Assembly (NCBI GenBank): GCA_900470965.1
Contig: UCCS01000009.1
Location: forward strand, 91,001-155,000
Direction: 5' to 3'
Length of the DNA stretch: 64,000 nt
Source of the DNA: Hyphomicrobiales bacterium
GTDB taxonomy: Bacteria; Pseudomonadota; Alphaproteobacteria; Rhizobiales; Rhizobiaceae
Under the pieces are notes generated by a model, which searched no databases, had not been told where the DNA came from, and saw only the letters and a program-made list of their open reading frames with translations. The translations under genes and the position numbers were made by a program. Shown here one piece after another: positions 1 to 8,583 of this stretch. Position 1 is the first letter of the stretch. Every line of letters begins with the position of its first letter.

Positions 1-45
1 GGCGACAAGGGCGAGAAGCGCGGCGGCGAGTGCGGCGGGTCTCAT
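1..45 (-). CDS. FecCD-family siderophore ABC permease (5' end only)
   Basis: Only the first 15 codons are in the window; the gene runs off the left edge. The visible start (M-R-P-A-A-L-A-A-A-L-L-A-L-V-A) is hydrophobic, as expected for the first membrane segment. Its ATG overlaps the stop of the binding-protein gene (TGATG), so the two are translationally coupled. The permease identity is inferred from that position behind a FhuD-like protein and a TonB receptor, not from sequence motifs. Confidence 0.5.
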   Translation of the reverse strand, partial: MRPAALAAALLALVA

Positions 46-962
46 CACGGCCTTTCCCCTGACGACAGCATCGCCGCCTTGAAAAGCCGCGTGAAGCGGG
101 CGGCCGCCGAGATGCCGCCATAGGGATTGATATTGGAAAGCATTAGCACGCGGCCAGAGCGCACCGGCTGCAGCGATTGCCAGATCATGCTGTTCTTCAG
201 GCCGTTGCGGGCTTCGACCGGGATATCGGAGATGATGACGATGCGCGCCTGAGGCTCTGCGGCGAGGTTTTCGATCGGCACCGGCGCGGCGAACGTATAA
301 CGGGAGCGGTCCGTCCAGGCATTCGGCAGGCCGAGCCGGGACAGGATATCGCCGAACATGCTGTCGGCGCCGAAGATGCGGACGTGCCTGCTATCGCCGA
401 TATTGACGAGATAGGTCGGGCGCGCGGCAAAAGCCTGGAGGCTGACGCGCGCCTCCTCGACAAGGGCTGCCTGTTCAGCCACGACTTCGCGGCCTTGCGC
501 TTCGCGGCCAAGCTCCTTTGCGAGTGCCGAAACGGCATCCACCGCCTTCTGATAGGGCGGCTCGCCCCTGTTATAGAAGGGCAGCGACAGGACAGGCGCA
601 ATCGCCCGAAAGCTCGCCTCGAACCTGACATAGAAGGGCGAAATCAGAATGAGGTCTGGGCGCAGCAGGCGCAGGAGTTCGAGGTTCGGCGATCCACGCA
701 GGCCGAGATCGGCAACCGAGGGGTCGAGTACGGGCTCGACCGCATCCTTGCGGAACTGCACGAGCTCGGTCGCGGCAACTGGCATAATTCCGAGTGCCAC
801 CAGCGTTTCCAGCATGGCCCAGTCGATTGCCGCGATGCGCTTTGGCAGCGATTGGGACGCCTCCGCAAAGGCTTTGCCGGGAATTGCGAAAGCCGCCAGC
901 AGTGCAAGCACCCGCCGACGGCTGATGCCCCGTCCATATGCATCTCGAAATTCACTCACCAT
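45..962 (-). CDS. Periplasmic siderophore-binding protein, FhuD-like
   Basis: A 305-residue periplasmic binding protein of the iron-siderophore ABC uptake class, expected to hand a ferric hydroxamate siderophore to the inner-membrane permease. The N terminus carries a twin-arginine signal (SRRRVLALL at residues 14-22) with likely cleavage after AFA at about residue 33. The two-lobed layout is visible: an early segment on locating the metal source (PVAATELVQFR, LRPDLILISPFY) and a late lobe ending in GGISAAARFTRLF, typical of FhuD/FecB proteins. It overlaps the upstream receptor by 7 bp and the downstream permease by 3 bp, so receptor, binding protein and permease form one operon. The exact substrate cannot be read from sequence. 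Confidence 0.85.
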   Translation of the reverse strand: MVSEFRDAYGRGISRRRVLALLAAFAIPGKAFAEASQSLPKRIAAIDWAMLETLVALGIMPVAATELVQFRKDAVEPVLDPSVADLGLRGSPNLELLRLLRPDLILISPFYVRFEASFRAIAPVLSLPFYNRGEPPYQKAVDAVSALAKELGREAQGREVVAEQAALVEEARVSLQAFAARPTYLVNIGDSRHVRIFGADSMFGDILSRLGLPNAWTDRSRYTFAAPVPIENLAAEPQARIVIISDIPVEARNGLKNSMIWQSLQPVRSGRVLMLSNINPYGGISAAARFTRLFKAAMLSSGERP

Positions 963-3100
963 TGAAAGGTCAGCTTGCCCATCACCGTTCTGCCATCGCC
1001 GTAGGTGCAGCCGAAGGAGCTGCAGCTTGCAACATAATCCTTGTCGGCAAGGTTCTTGAAGTTCAGCGAGGCGGTCACATTGTCCTTCTCGTAATGCAGT
1101 GCTGCATCGAAGAGGGTCACGGCGTCAAGATCGAGCGTGTTCTTGGTATCTCCGTAGCGCCTGCCGACATAGCGCACGCCGCCGCCGAGACCGAAGCCTT
1201 CGAGCGCCGTATCCTCAGGGAAGGTGTAGTCGAGCCAGAGGCTGGCGGCATGCTCCGGCACATTGTCAGGGCGCTTGCCATCGTCGACACCGCCGACGAT
1301 TTCGGCCTGCATGTAGGTATAGGCGGCGCGCAGATCGAGCCCGTCGGTAAGGCTGGTAACGCCTTCCAGTTCGATGCCCTTGACGTTGACCTCGCCGATC
1401 TGCCCGGTCGCCGTGCCGCCGGACGGCAGCGCAAACGTCGTCAGCACATTCTTCTGCGTTAGGTCGTAGGCGGCCAGGGTGAAGAAGCCGTTCCAGCCCT
1501 CCGGCTGATATTTGACACCCACTTCCACCTGTTCGCCTGTCGTTGGCTGCAGAGGACCACCGGTCGCAGGTACCGGCACCGGCTCGAAAGAAGTGGCATA
1601 ACTGATATAGGGGGCGATGCCATTGTCGAAGACATAGCTGAGGCCGGCGCGACCGGTCAGCTTCTGGTCGTCCTTGTCGAGTGAGCGCGACACACCCGTC
1701 AGTCGGTTCGTCGACGTTCCCTCGGTGCTGGCCCAGTCTTGCCGAAGGGCTGCCGTTGCACGCCAGTTCTCATAGGCAAGCTCGTCCTGCACGTAGAGGC
1801 CGACCTGCGTCATGGTGGAAACTACGGAGGTGCTGAGCGTCGGGGCGATCAGCCTGACCGAACCGTAGACCGGATTGAAGGCATCGAGCGACGTGGCGCG
1901 CCAGAACTGCGTGCCGACATTGTTACTGTAATAGCGATAGTCGAGACCAAACAGCATCTTGTGCTGGATCTCGCCGGTCTCGAATTCCGCAAGCAGGTTG
2001 TTGTCGACGTTGAACGTGTTGAGAAGCTCGTCCTGGATGGTGGCGTTGCGGTTGATCGTCCGGCCGCCTGTAAGGCCTGCCGTCGACATGCCGAGTGCCT
2101 TATAATTCCAGTCGAAATTCTGGTAGCGGAGGTGCTGGCGGAAGGTCCAGGTATCGTTCAGGCGATGTTCCAGCTCATAGCCGAGATTGGTGAGCGTCCG
2201 GTCGGATGTATCGAAGCTCTTGTCGCCGACGAAGAAATCCCGCGACAGGCGGTTGGCGCCCGTCGCATTGAGAGTGAGTGAAGGCGGCAGACCGGATGGC
2301 GTGCTCGGATTGTCGTGCTGGATGCTGGTCAGGATCGTCAGCTTGGTATCGTCGTCCGGCTGCCAGGTGAGCGCCGGAGCGATGAAGTAGCGGTCATTGT
2401 CGAGTTCGTCGACCTGCGCCGAAGCCGTCCTTGCAAGCCCCGTCAGACGATAGGCGAAATCGGAATTGCTGGGAATGATGTCGCCGAAATCGAAATAGGT
2501 GCCGTAGGTGTCGTAACTGCCGGCCTGAATGCCGACTTCGCCGAAGCGTTCGAAGACCGGCCGCTTGCTGATAAGATTGATCATGCCGCCCGGATTGCCC
2601 TGGCCATACATGACAGAAGCCGGGCCGCGCAGCACTTCGATACGCTCGAGCTGATAGGGGTCGACCGCGGGCGCGCCTGCCGTGCGCATCATGCGCAACC
2701 CGTTCAGGAACTGCGCCTGGCGGCTGTCGAAACCGCGGATACGCGGCGAGTCGAAGCGCGGGTCCGCGCCATAGGGCTCGCCGACGACACCGGGCACGTA
2801 ATCGAGCGCCTGGCCGACGGTTTCGGCATCCTGTGACTTCAGCTGGTCGGCCGTCAGCACCGAGATCGATTGCTGGGTTTCGATGAGCGGCGTGCCGGTC
2901 TTGGTCGCCGTAGCACTCGTCCTCGCAACGAAGCCCTGTACCGGCGCCGTCGGGTCCTCGTCCTTGGAGCCGCTGATGACGATCGGGGCGAGCGTCGTCG
3001 GATTGGCCTCTTGCGCGGTCGCCGGAAACAGCGGTGCCAGAAGCGCGCTTGCCAGCGCTGTGGTCGAAGCAAATGTGAGGAGGTGAAGAGAACCAGTCAT
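956..3100 (-). CDS. TonB-dependent siderophore receptor
   Basis: A 714-residue outer-membrane receptor that imports a ferric siderophore with energy from TonB-ExbBD. Residues 1-29 are a Sec signal peptide ending in ATA. A TonB-box-like stretch (APIVISGSK) follows. The plug domain covers roughly residues 60-170 with the family signatures RIRGFDSRQ, ERIEVLRGPASVMYGQGNPGG and INLISKRP. The rest is a beta barrel ending in the C-terminal aromatic residue (LTFQW) used for outer-membrane assembly. Length fits the FhuA/FoxA/ferrichrome group. It is the first gene of the uptake operon and is divergent from a LysR gene. Iron regulation is likely but no Fur/RirA box could be assigned with confidence. 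Confidence 0.92.
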   Translation of the reverse strand: MTGSLHLLTFASTTALASALLAPLFPATAQEANPTTLAPIVISGSKDEDPTAPVQGFVARTSATATKTGTPLIETQQSISVLTADQLKSQDAETVGQALDYVPGVVGEPYGADPRFDSPRIRGFDSRQAQFLNGLRMMRTAGAPAVDPYQLERIEVLRGPASVMYGQGNPGGMINLISKRPVFERFGEVGIQAGSYDTYGTYFDFGDIIPSNSDFAYRLTGLARTASAQVDELDNDRYFIAPALTWQPDDDTKLTILTSIQHDNPSTPSGLPPSLTLNATGANRLSRDFFVGDKSFDTSDRTLTNLGYELEHRLNDTWTFRQHLRYQNFDWNYKALGMSTAGLTGGRTINRNATIQDELLNTFNVDNNLLAEFETGEIQHKMLFGLDYRYYSNNVGTQFWRATSLDAFNPVYGSVRLIAPTLSTSVVSTMTQVGLYVQDELAYENWRATAALRQDWASTEGTSTNRLTGVSRSLDKDDQKLTGRAGLSYVFDNGIAPYISYATSFEPVPVPATGGPLQPTTGEQVEVGVKYQPEGWNGFFTLAAYDLTQKNVLTTFALPSGGTATGQIGEVNVKGIELEGVTSLTDGLDLRAAYTYMQAEIVGGVDDGKRPDNVPEHAASLWLDYTFPEDTALEGFGLGGGVRYVGRRYGDTKNTLDLDAVTLFDAALHYEKDNVTASLNFKNLADKDYVASCSSFGCTYGDGRTVMGKLTFQW

Positions 3101-3245
3101 CGGGGGCTCGTTATATGCCGTAAAACTGGATTTTTCTAATCATGTTATTTTTCGAAGGTCCAATAAATGCGGCTCGAATTTTTTATAAGCGCGGGTTATG
3201 AAACTTCCCCGTTGTCATAGATTTGAATTGTTCCAGGAGAGAAAT
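3101..3245. promoter_or_regulatory. Divergent promoter region, TonB receptor / LysR
   Basis: An AT-rich stretch, unlike its surroundings, separates the two divergent genes. It includes runs such as TTTTTCTAATC and ATTTTTTATAAG, so it probably holds both promoters. No cobalamin or other riboswitch fold was recognised, and no clean LysR T-N11-A box could be picked out by eye. Confidence 0.5.
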
Positions 3246-4337
3246 TTGGCGCTGACCGACCCCGGCTTCGAACTCCGCCATCTGCGATATTTCGTAACCC
3301 TGGTCGAGGAGCGGAATTTCGAACGTGCGGCTGTCAGGCTCGGCATCGCCCAGCCAGGTCTCAGCCAGCAGATCAGGAGCCTCGAAAGGATTGTCGGCAC
3401 GCCGCTGCTCGATCGGAGCCGGCGCGGCGTGCAGCTCACGCATTCGGGCGAGACCCTGTTTCAGGAGGCCCGCAAGGTGCTAGCCCAGACTGAGGCGACG
3501 GTCGCCGCCATCCATCGCGCCGGGCGCGGCGAAAGCGGACGCATCTCGATCGGCTATGTCGCTTCTGCTGCCTATTCCGGCGCGGTCGTCGGCTCGATCA
3601 GGGACTTCAAGCGCCACTATCCCTATGTCGAGGTTGAACTGCAGGAAATGGAGCTGCGCCAGCAGCTGCAGCGCATAGCCGACGGTTTCCTCGATTTCGG
3701 CTATATCCGCGCGCCGGCGCCAATACCGCCTGGCGTTTCCGTCCAGATCGTGCTGCGCGAGCCGCTGGTTGCCATGGTGCCCGCGGATCATGAATTCTCA
3801 GAGCGCGCCTTCGATACGCTCGCCCGACTGGCCGACAATACCTTCATCACGCCACGCCAACCGCCGGAAGTCGGCTTTCACCGCAACACGCTGCAGGCCT
3901 GCCGGGAGGCGGGCTTCGAACCATCTGTCAAGGCCATCGCACACGACTTCACCGAAATCGCCGCCCTCGTCGGCATCGGCACCGGCATCGCGCTGGTACC
4001 GCAATCCATGAGCCGGGTGGAACTGCCCGATATCCACTACCGGCCACTTCGGAGTGTGACGATAACGTCGGACGTGGCTATCGCCTACCGCAAGGGCGAA
4101 AGTTCGCCTGCCACCAAGGCTTTCATTGGCCGGCACCGGCAGAAGATCAGCCCTCCGGCATCGGGCGAGATAGTCAACGCGCCGGCGTCTGGCGAACCAT
4201 CGGATACGACCCTGTCTGCATTGCGCCGTTCGCCGTTTGTCGGGTCCGAACTTGTTCTTTCGAGACCGGAAGAGGAAGGCATAAAGTCGATCTGTGACGC
4301 AGATCCATCTGTCATCCGACTTCAAAGCTTGGAATGA
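3246..4337 (+). CDS. LysR-family transcriptional regulator
   Basis: A LysR-type regulator, probably controlling the divergent siderophore operon. The winged helix-turn-helix is at the N terminus (ELRHLRYFVTLVEERNFERA, then AQPGLSQQIRSLE), followed by the co-inducer-binding domain. I chose the TTG at 3246 because AGGAGA lies 5 nt before it; an upstream in-frame ATG at 3198 has no clear ribosome site. From about residue 300 the protein continues for some 65 residues beyond the usual LysR end, with a repeated PASGE motif and no recognisable domain. This tail may come from a past frameshift or fusion. A remnant matching its C-terminal lobe lies at 5885-5976. Confidence 0.85.
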   Translation: MALTDPGFELRHLRYFVTLVEERNFERAAVRLGIAQPGLSQQIRSLERIVGTPLLDRSRRGVQLTHSGETLFQEARKVLAQTEATVAAIHRAGRGESGRISIGYVASAAYSGAVVGSIRDFKRHYPYVEVELQEMELRQQLQRIADGFLDFGYIRAPAPIPPGVSVQIVLREPLVAMVPADHEFSERAFDTLARLADNTFITPRQPPEVGFHRNTLQACREAGFEPSVKAIAHDFTEIAALVGIGTGIALVPQSMSRVELPDIHYRPLRSVTITSDVAIAYRKGESSPATKAFIGRHRQKISPPASGEIVNAPASGEPSDTTLSALRRSPFVGSELVLSRPEEEGIKSICDADPSVIRLQSLE

Positions 4338-4375
4338 AGAACAAGGTGATCTGCATTATTTAAGAGAATATCTAC

Positions 4376-4633
4376 ATGGAGCTGGCGATGGCCATCAACA
4401 ACAACAACGCAGAGGCGGATGCTCTGACGCGGGAGTTCGTCACCATGGCCGGGGTCAGTATGACTGATGCGATTGTGATCGCCATGAAAGAGGCTATCGA
4501 ACGTCGTACCAGGAGCGAGAGCCCGGCCGAGACTGCAGCCCGGCTCAGGAAGAAGCATGGCATTTCCCTGACACAATCCTCCCGCAAGCCGCTTTCCCGT
4601 GAGGTCATTGATTCCCTGTGGGACGAAGGCTGA
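4376..4633 (+). CDS. VapB-type antitoxin
   Basis: An 85-residue protein of the Rv0623/VapB antitoxin class. It starts with a short strand and two helices that form the DNA-binding part (ALTREFVTMAGVSMTDAIVIAMKEAIERR), followed by a flexible C-terminal tail ending in SREVIDSLWDEG that would wrap the toxin. The antitoxin would normally repress its own operon. Its stop overlaps the toxin start (TGATG), the usual coupling for vapBC. ATG at 4376 is preceded by AAGAG, but ATG at 4388 (MAINNNN) is an alternative start. The partner toxin is broken, so this antitoxin is likely an orphan. Confidence 0.75.
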   Translation: MELAMAINNNNAEADALTREFVTMAGVSMTDAIVIAMKEAIERRTRSESPAETAARLRKKHGISLTQSSRKPLSREVIDSLWDEG

Positions 4634-5035
4634 TGTTCATCGAGGTCTGCGCGATCATCGCCCTCCTGTCGGATGAACCGGAGGCCAAGCGGGTATCCGA
4701 TGCGATCGCGGCGGCGCGCGACCCATTCACCTCTCCTGTCGCAATGCTCGAAGCGGCTTTGGGGCTCGCGCGACCCGACAAGTTTGGCTTGCCCCTGATG
4801 CAGTGGAAGCGCTGCAGATGGAATTCTGGAGGCTCGTAGGATCGAGATCCGCGACCTTCCCCCGGCTCGTGAAACAACGCGCCTCGCTCTTTCAGCTGCG
4901 CATCGGTATCGCGCCAGCCGCAGAGGCCTTAACCTTGGCGACTGCCTCCACTACGCCTGTGCGAAACACTATGGCGTTCCTATTCTGGCGACAGATAACG
5001 AATTTCGTGAGACTGATATCGAAACCGTTCTGTAA
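4633..5035 (+). pseudogene. VapC PIN-domain toxin, frameshifted
   Basis: The start codon overlaps the vapB stop. The first frame gives a PIN-domain beginning (MFIEVCAIIALLSDEPEAKR) up to about 4800, then runs into a stop at 4837-4839. The matching C-terminal half is in the next frame from about 4805 to a TAA at 5033-5035, including the PIN signatures RGLNLGDCLHYACAKHYGVPILATDNEF. One indel near 4795-4810 explains the break. The first catalytic acidic residue, normally Asp in MFIDxS, is Glu here. An RNase toxin is therefore unlikely to be made unless the frameshift is bypassed. Confidence 0.8.
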
Positions 5036-5073
5036 TTTTACGCCAACGCCGGCCCGCAAATCGTCAGGACAAT

Positions 5074-5808
5074 TCATACAGGCTTCGGATCCGACGGCAT
5101 TGATCGTCCATCCGCGCGTCTTTGGCTAACGACCAGATACCCTAGCGCACTGACGAAGATGGTAAGAAGTATCCATAGCTCGTTGACATATGTGATCCAA
5201 TGTTCCCCGAGCCTGAGGCTCAGAATGCGATCCATCAGAAACATCAGGTCAATGGTGGACCCCGGCGGCAAGCCCACGATCCAGCCGAATGATGCGACCA
5301 TCGGGATGCAGATGACCGCGGAGATCATCGTCGAGACAAACGCGCTGACGCCCGCAAACCGCCAGGAGATCGTGAGCGCGCCGGCGCGGTTTTCATCCTC
5401 TCCTTTCCAGATGGACAGGAAGATGATGAAGGCGAAGAAGAAGAGCAGCGTTACGGGAAATCTGAAGGAGAATAGGCCGAGGGAAAAACCGACGGCCCAG
5501 AAATTGAACCCGGCAAGAAGAACATCATGGGCTGCGAGCAGCCACAGCACCGCGGCAGGCGTCCACAAGACGCTCAGGCCCGCGCGCGCGCATCGCCTCG
5601 CAATGAACGTCAGCATTGCGACGGCGTAGACAAATACCAGGATGATGCGGCCAAACAGGCCGAACACCAGAGCGACGGCGCCGCAGGTGTCGGCCGCGCA
5701 GGCGGTTGTCTTGACGGCAGCAAAGAGGAGAAGCGGAAAACCGCCGATGAGGGCAATCCACAGCGCGGTGAACACGCTGCTATATATCGCGAAGCTTTTG
5801 CGGGTCAT
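5074..5808 (-). CDS. Multi-pass integral membrane protein of unknown function
   Basis: A 244-residue hydrophobic protein with about six or seven predicted membrane segments (for example FTALWIALIGGFPLLLF, IILVFVYAVAMLTFIA, FPVTLLFFFAFIIFLSIW and WILLTIFVSALGYLVV). I recognise no catalytic motif or family. I start it at 5808 because GGAGAG stands just upstream; the open frame extends to 5904 but overlaps a LysR remnant on the other strand. It stands alone between the broken vapC and the remnant, so it may be an accessory insertion. Confidence 0.6.
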   Translation of the reverse strand: MTRKSFAIYSSVFTALWIALIGGFPLLLFAAVKTTACAADTCGAVALVFGLFGRIILVFVYAVAMLTFIARRCARAGLSVLWTPAAVLWLLAAHDVLLAGFNFWAVGFSLGLFSFRFPVTLLFFFAFIIFLSIWKGEDENRAGALTISWRFAGVSAFVSTMISAVICIPMVASFGWIVGLPPGSTIDLMFLMDRILSLRLGEHWITYVNELWILLTIFVSALGYLVVSQRRADGRSMPSDPKPV

Positions 5809-5884
5809 GGTCTCTCCATCGTCAGCAGAAGCTTGCCAGACGGCGCTTAAGGACCCGAGAAACCAATCGATAAAATGCTGCTGG

Positions 5885-5976
5885 GTCACGCTGCCCGATA
5901 TCAACGACAGGTCAATCGGCTGCGTGGCGGTGACTTCCGACGTGGCGATCGCCAGCCGTAGGGGCGGGTCACTCGC
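5885..5976 (+). pseudogene. Remnant of a LysR C-terminal domain
   Basis: About 30 codons (LPDINDRSIGCVAVTSDVAI then ASRRGGS) match the C-terminal lobe of the LysR protein encoded at 3246-4337 (LPDIHYRPLRSVTITSDVAI then AYRKGES). No start, helix-turn-helix or rest of the protein is present nearby. It is a fragment left by duplication or by deletion of a second lysR gene. Confidence 0.6.
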
Positions 5977-6331
5977 ACTCGAGCTGCGGCTGCCTGAAGC
6001 TCGTCACATACCACTCGCCGCCGGAATTGCGGGTGTAGAAAGTGTAAAAATATTCCGTCCGCTCGACATGACCAGGCGTCTCCGTCACTTCGTAACGTTC
6101 GCCGCGGCGCGTCTGGCGTACCTCGCCGCTGGAACTGCCGGAGACCACCTTGTCCTTGCGCCATTGATAGGCCCGCTCACCAGGGCGCATCTCATAGACA
6201 TTGTCGGGCGGGCCGTAATCCAGCATGACGCTGCTGATCGGCACGCCGACATAGCTCTTCATGATCTGCGAGGCACAGGCTGCCAGCATGAACGTGGCCG
6301 GGCGCAGTCGAGAAGAATTGGCCGCGGCCAA
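5969..6331 (-). CDS. Putative lipoprotein
   Basis: The mature part begins with a lipobox (LAAC) followed by a conserved-looking soluble domain (SYVGVPISSVMLDYGPPDNVYEMRPGERAYQW ... EYFYTFYTRNSGGEWYV, shown here only in part). That fits small rhizobial surface lipoproteins that track with SmpA/BamE-like folds, but I do not recognise an exact family. The start is uncertain: TTG at 6331 gives a 19-residue lipoprotein signal with AGGGA 8 nt upstream; the frame stays open to 6469. The chosen start lies inside a parS-like palindrome, which may have reshaped the 5' end. Confidence 0.5.
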   Translation of the reverse strand: MAAANSSRLRPATFMLAACASQIMKSYVGVPISSVMLDYGPPDNVYEMRPGERAYQWRKDKVVSGSSSGEVRQTRRGERYEVTETPGHVERTEYFYTFYTRNSGGEWYVTSFRQPQLECE

Positions 6332-6332
6332 C
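6317..6332. other. parS-like palindrome for the second RepB (15/16 match)
   Basis: ATTGGCCGCGGCCAAC differs at one end base from the GTTGGCCGCGGCCAAC sites at 58513 and 59888. It nearly fits the RepABC parS consensus GTT-N4-GC-N4-AAC. On the minus strand the GGAG flank is also shared with those sites. Confidence 0.5.
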
Positions 6333-6586
6333 TCCGTTTCCCTGTCTTCATCGATCGGTCCTCTGCGCGTGGATTTATCCTCGCCAAGATGGATAGGGCC
6401 GATGGATTGCCGATACATTGCGGCTTTGGCGTCAGCCGCGATCCGCCCTTCATGACAATTACACGACACAATTGGAACAAGGGTGGAAACGCTTGTAACC
6501 CGCCTGACATTGGGGCGCTCTAAAGAGGCGGCATGAGCATTGCCTGCCGCCGGAAACTGCCGCAGGCCCTATTGGAGAGCGCCGGC

Positions 6587-7423
6587 ATGAAGATCGTCCA
6601 GATCACCGACACGCATTTCAGCCCCTCGATACCGCATTTCAACGGCAACTGGCAGCCGCTTGCGGATTGGGTCAACGGCAGCGGTGCGGATCTCGTCATC
6701 CATACCGGCGATCTCGCCGTCGATGGCGCCGACAAGGACGAGGATCTGACCTTCTGCATGGAACTGATGCAGCAGGTAAAGATCCCGATGCTGATCGTTC
6801 CGGGCAATCATGATGTCGGCCATCTGCCGGGTTCGCTGCAGCCGGTCGATGCGACAAGGCTCAGCCGCTGGCGCAGCCTCGTCGGCCCCGATTACTGGCT
6901 GGAAGATGCCGGCAACTGGCGCCTCATCGGCCTCGACAGCCTGCTGATGGGCATGGAGAATGACGAGCAGGAAACGCAATTCGCATGGCTGGAAAAGGCG
7001 CTTGCCGAGCGGGCCGGCCGGCGCATCGCGATGTTTGCCCATAAGCCGCTCTTCGTCGATACGCCCGATGAAGGCGATACCGGCTACTGGAGCATCCGCC
7101 CGGCCCAGCGTCAGAGGCTTTACGATCTGATCGCCGCCCATGATGTCGCGCTTTATGCCAGCGGCCACCTGCACTGGGCCTGGAAGGGCCGTTTCAACGA
7201 TACCTCGCTCATCTGGGGACCGTCCGCTGCCTTCATCATTGGCGCGATGGAGCGTGAGATGCCGGGCGAGAAGCTTGTTGGAGCCGTGCTTCACGATCTC
7301 GGCGACGGCGTCACGAGCGAGATCGTCACCATATCAGGCATGAAGGCACATGTGCTCGACGATGTGGTCGCCGAAGTCTATCCGCACGAGGTCCACAAGG
7401 TGCAGAAAGAGCCGGCGCAATGA
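6587..7423 (+). CDS. Metallophosphoesterase (cyclic/glycerophosphodiesterase type)
   Basis: A 278-residue calcineurin-like phosphoesterase with all metal-binding blocks: TDTHFS near the start, HTGDLAVDG, PGNHDVGH, FAHKP and ASGHLHWAW. Start at 6587 is preceded by GGAGAG. Such enzymes hydrolyse phosphodiesters (CpdA cAMP or GpdQ glycerophosphodiesters). It is the first gene of an ABC import operon of the UgpABCE type and overlaps the ATPase gene by ATGA. That position makes a glycerophosphodiester or related substrate plausible (inference). An imperfect palindrome around AAACGCTTGT at 6487-6496 upstream could be the LacI operator. Confidence 0.8.
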   Translation: MKIVQITDTHFSPSIPHFNGNWQPLADWVNGSGADLVIHTGDLAVDGADKDEDLTFCMELMQQVKIPMLIVPGNHDVGHLPGSLQPVDATRLSRWRSLVGPDYWLEDAGNWRLIGLDSLLMGMENDEQETQFAWLEKALAERAGRRIAMFAHKPLFVDTPDEGDTGYWSIRPAQRQRLYDLIAAHDVALYASGHLHWAWKGRFNDTSLIWGPSAAFIIGAMEREMPGEKLVGAVLHDLGDGVTSEIVTISGMKAHVLDDVVAEVYPHEVHKVQKEPAQ

Positions 7424-8583
7424 GCCCGCTGACGCTTTCGGCCATTTCCAAATCCTATGGCGACAACGCCATTCTCAGGAACATCAGCCTCGATGTGCAG
7501 CCGGGCGAATTTATCGCGCTTGTAGGCCCTTCGGGCTGCGGCAAGAGCACGCTCTTGCGCATCCTTGCCGGCCTCGACCATGCTGACACCGGCGAGATCC
7601 TCATCGGCGGGCGAGAAATGTCCAATGTGGCGGCCGCAGACCGCAACATCGCCATGGTCTTTCAGTCCTACGCGCTCTATCCACATCTGACGGCCGGCCA
7701 GAATATCGCCGTTCCGCTTGCCATGCGGCGCTTAAGCCGCATTCAGCGTCTTCCCTTCCTTGGTCCTGTCCTGCCCGGCTACCGCGCCATTCGTTCGGGC
7801 ATTTCCCGCGATGTGCAGGAAACGGCCAAAGCCCTGAAGATCGACCATCTCCTGGAGCGCAAGCCTGGCCAGATGTCGGGCGGCCAGCGGCAGCGCGTGG
7901 CGCTCGCCCGCGCCATGGTGCGCCATCCGAGCGTCTTTCTGATGGACGAACCGCTGTCGAACCTCGATGCCAATCTGCGCGTCCATGCACGCGGCGAAAT
8001 CGTCGAATTACATCGCCGCGCCGGCGTGCCGACCGTCTATGTCACCCACGATCAGGCCGAGGCGCTCTCCATGGCCGACCGCGTCGCCGTGATGATCGGC
8101 GGCCAGCTTTTGCAGCTGGCGCCTCCGCAGGTCATCTATGACGATCCTGCTCATGTCGAGGTCGCCCGCTTCGTCGGCCAGCCGCGCATCAATCTCTTGC
8201 CGGCGCGCGCCGATGGCGGAACGATTGCTTTCGGCGATATCAGGCTCACGTTGGAAGAAGCCAATCCTGCCGGGTCCGACGTGACGATCGGCATCCGTCC
8301 GGAGTTCGTGCGGCTTGCGGCTGAGGGCCAGACCTCACTTCCCGGCCGCATCGAGCGCATGGAATTCCTCGGCTCCGAGGTGATCCTGTTCTGCCGCCTC
8401 GATGCAATCGGCGAGGCCGTACTTGCCAAGCTTGCGCCTGCTGATGCCGCAGGCCTTTCTGCCGGCATGCCCGTCGCCCTCTCCTTTCAACCCGACAAGG
8501 CTATGGTCTTTGCACCCGACGGCCGCCGGCTGCGCACTGCCGCACTTTCCGCCGATACCAGCAGGGAGAAGGCCCATGGCTAG
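7420..8583 (+). CDS. ABC transporter ATP-binding protein, UgpC/MalK type
   Basis: A 387-residue ATPase that powers a CUT1 importer. Walker A is GPSGCGKST (36-44), the signature MSGGQ (152-156), Walker B VFLMDEPLSNLD (172-183) and the switch His is at 210. A C-terminal TOBE regulatory domain follows (IGIRPEFV). Compared with ordinary MalK/UgpC it has about 20 extra residues between Q-loop and signature (LSRIQRLPFLGPVLPGYRAI), at the helical domain that touches the permeases. It overlaps both neighbours (ATGA before, 8 bp after). The same genes encode the two permeases and binding protein, so this is a dedicated ATPase. Confidence 0.9.
   Translation: MSPLTLSAISKSYGDNAILRNISLDVQPGEFIALVGPSGCGKSTLLRILAGLDHADTGEILIGGREMSNVAAADRNIAMVFQSYALYPHLTAGQNIAVPLAMRRLSRIQRLPFLGPVLPGYRAIRSGISRDVQETAKALKIDHLLERKPGQMSGGQRQRVALARAMVRHPSVFLMDEPLSNLDANLRVHARGEIVELHRRAGVPTVYVTHDQAEALSMADRVAVMIGGQLLQLAPPQVIYDDPAHVEVARFVGQPRINLLPARADGGTIAFGDIRLTLEEANPAGSDVTIGIRPEFVRLAAEGQTSLPGRIERMEFLGSEVILFCRLDAIGEAVLAKLAPADAAGLSAGMPVALSFQPDKAMVFAPDGRRLRTAALSADTSREKAHG

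Noticed and set aside
3101..3245. Cobalamin riboswitch upstream of the TonB receptor
   Set aside because: The gap is too short and too AT-rich, and no B12-box-like sequence is visible; the neighbours point to iron-siderophore uptake rather than B12.
6482..6500. LacI-type operator upstream of the phosphodiesterase/ABC operon
   Set aside because: The GGAAACGCTTGT-like dyad is imperfect; mentioned in the gene entry but too weak for a separate site.
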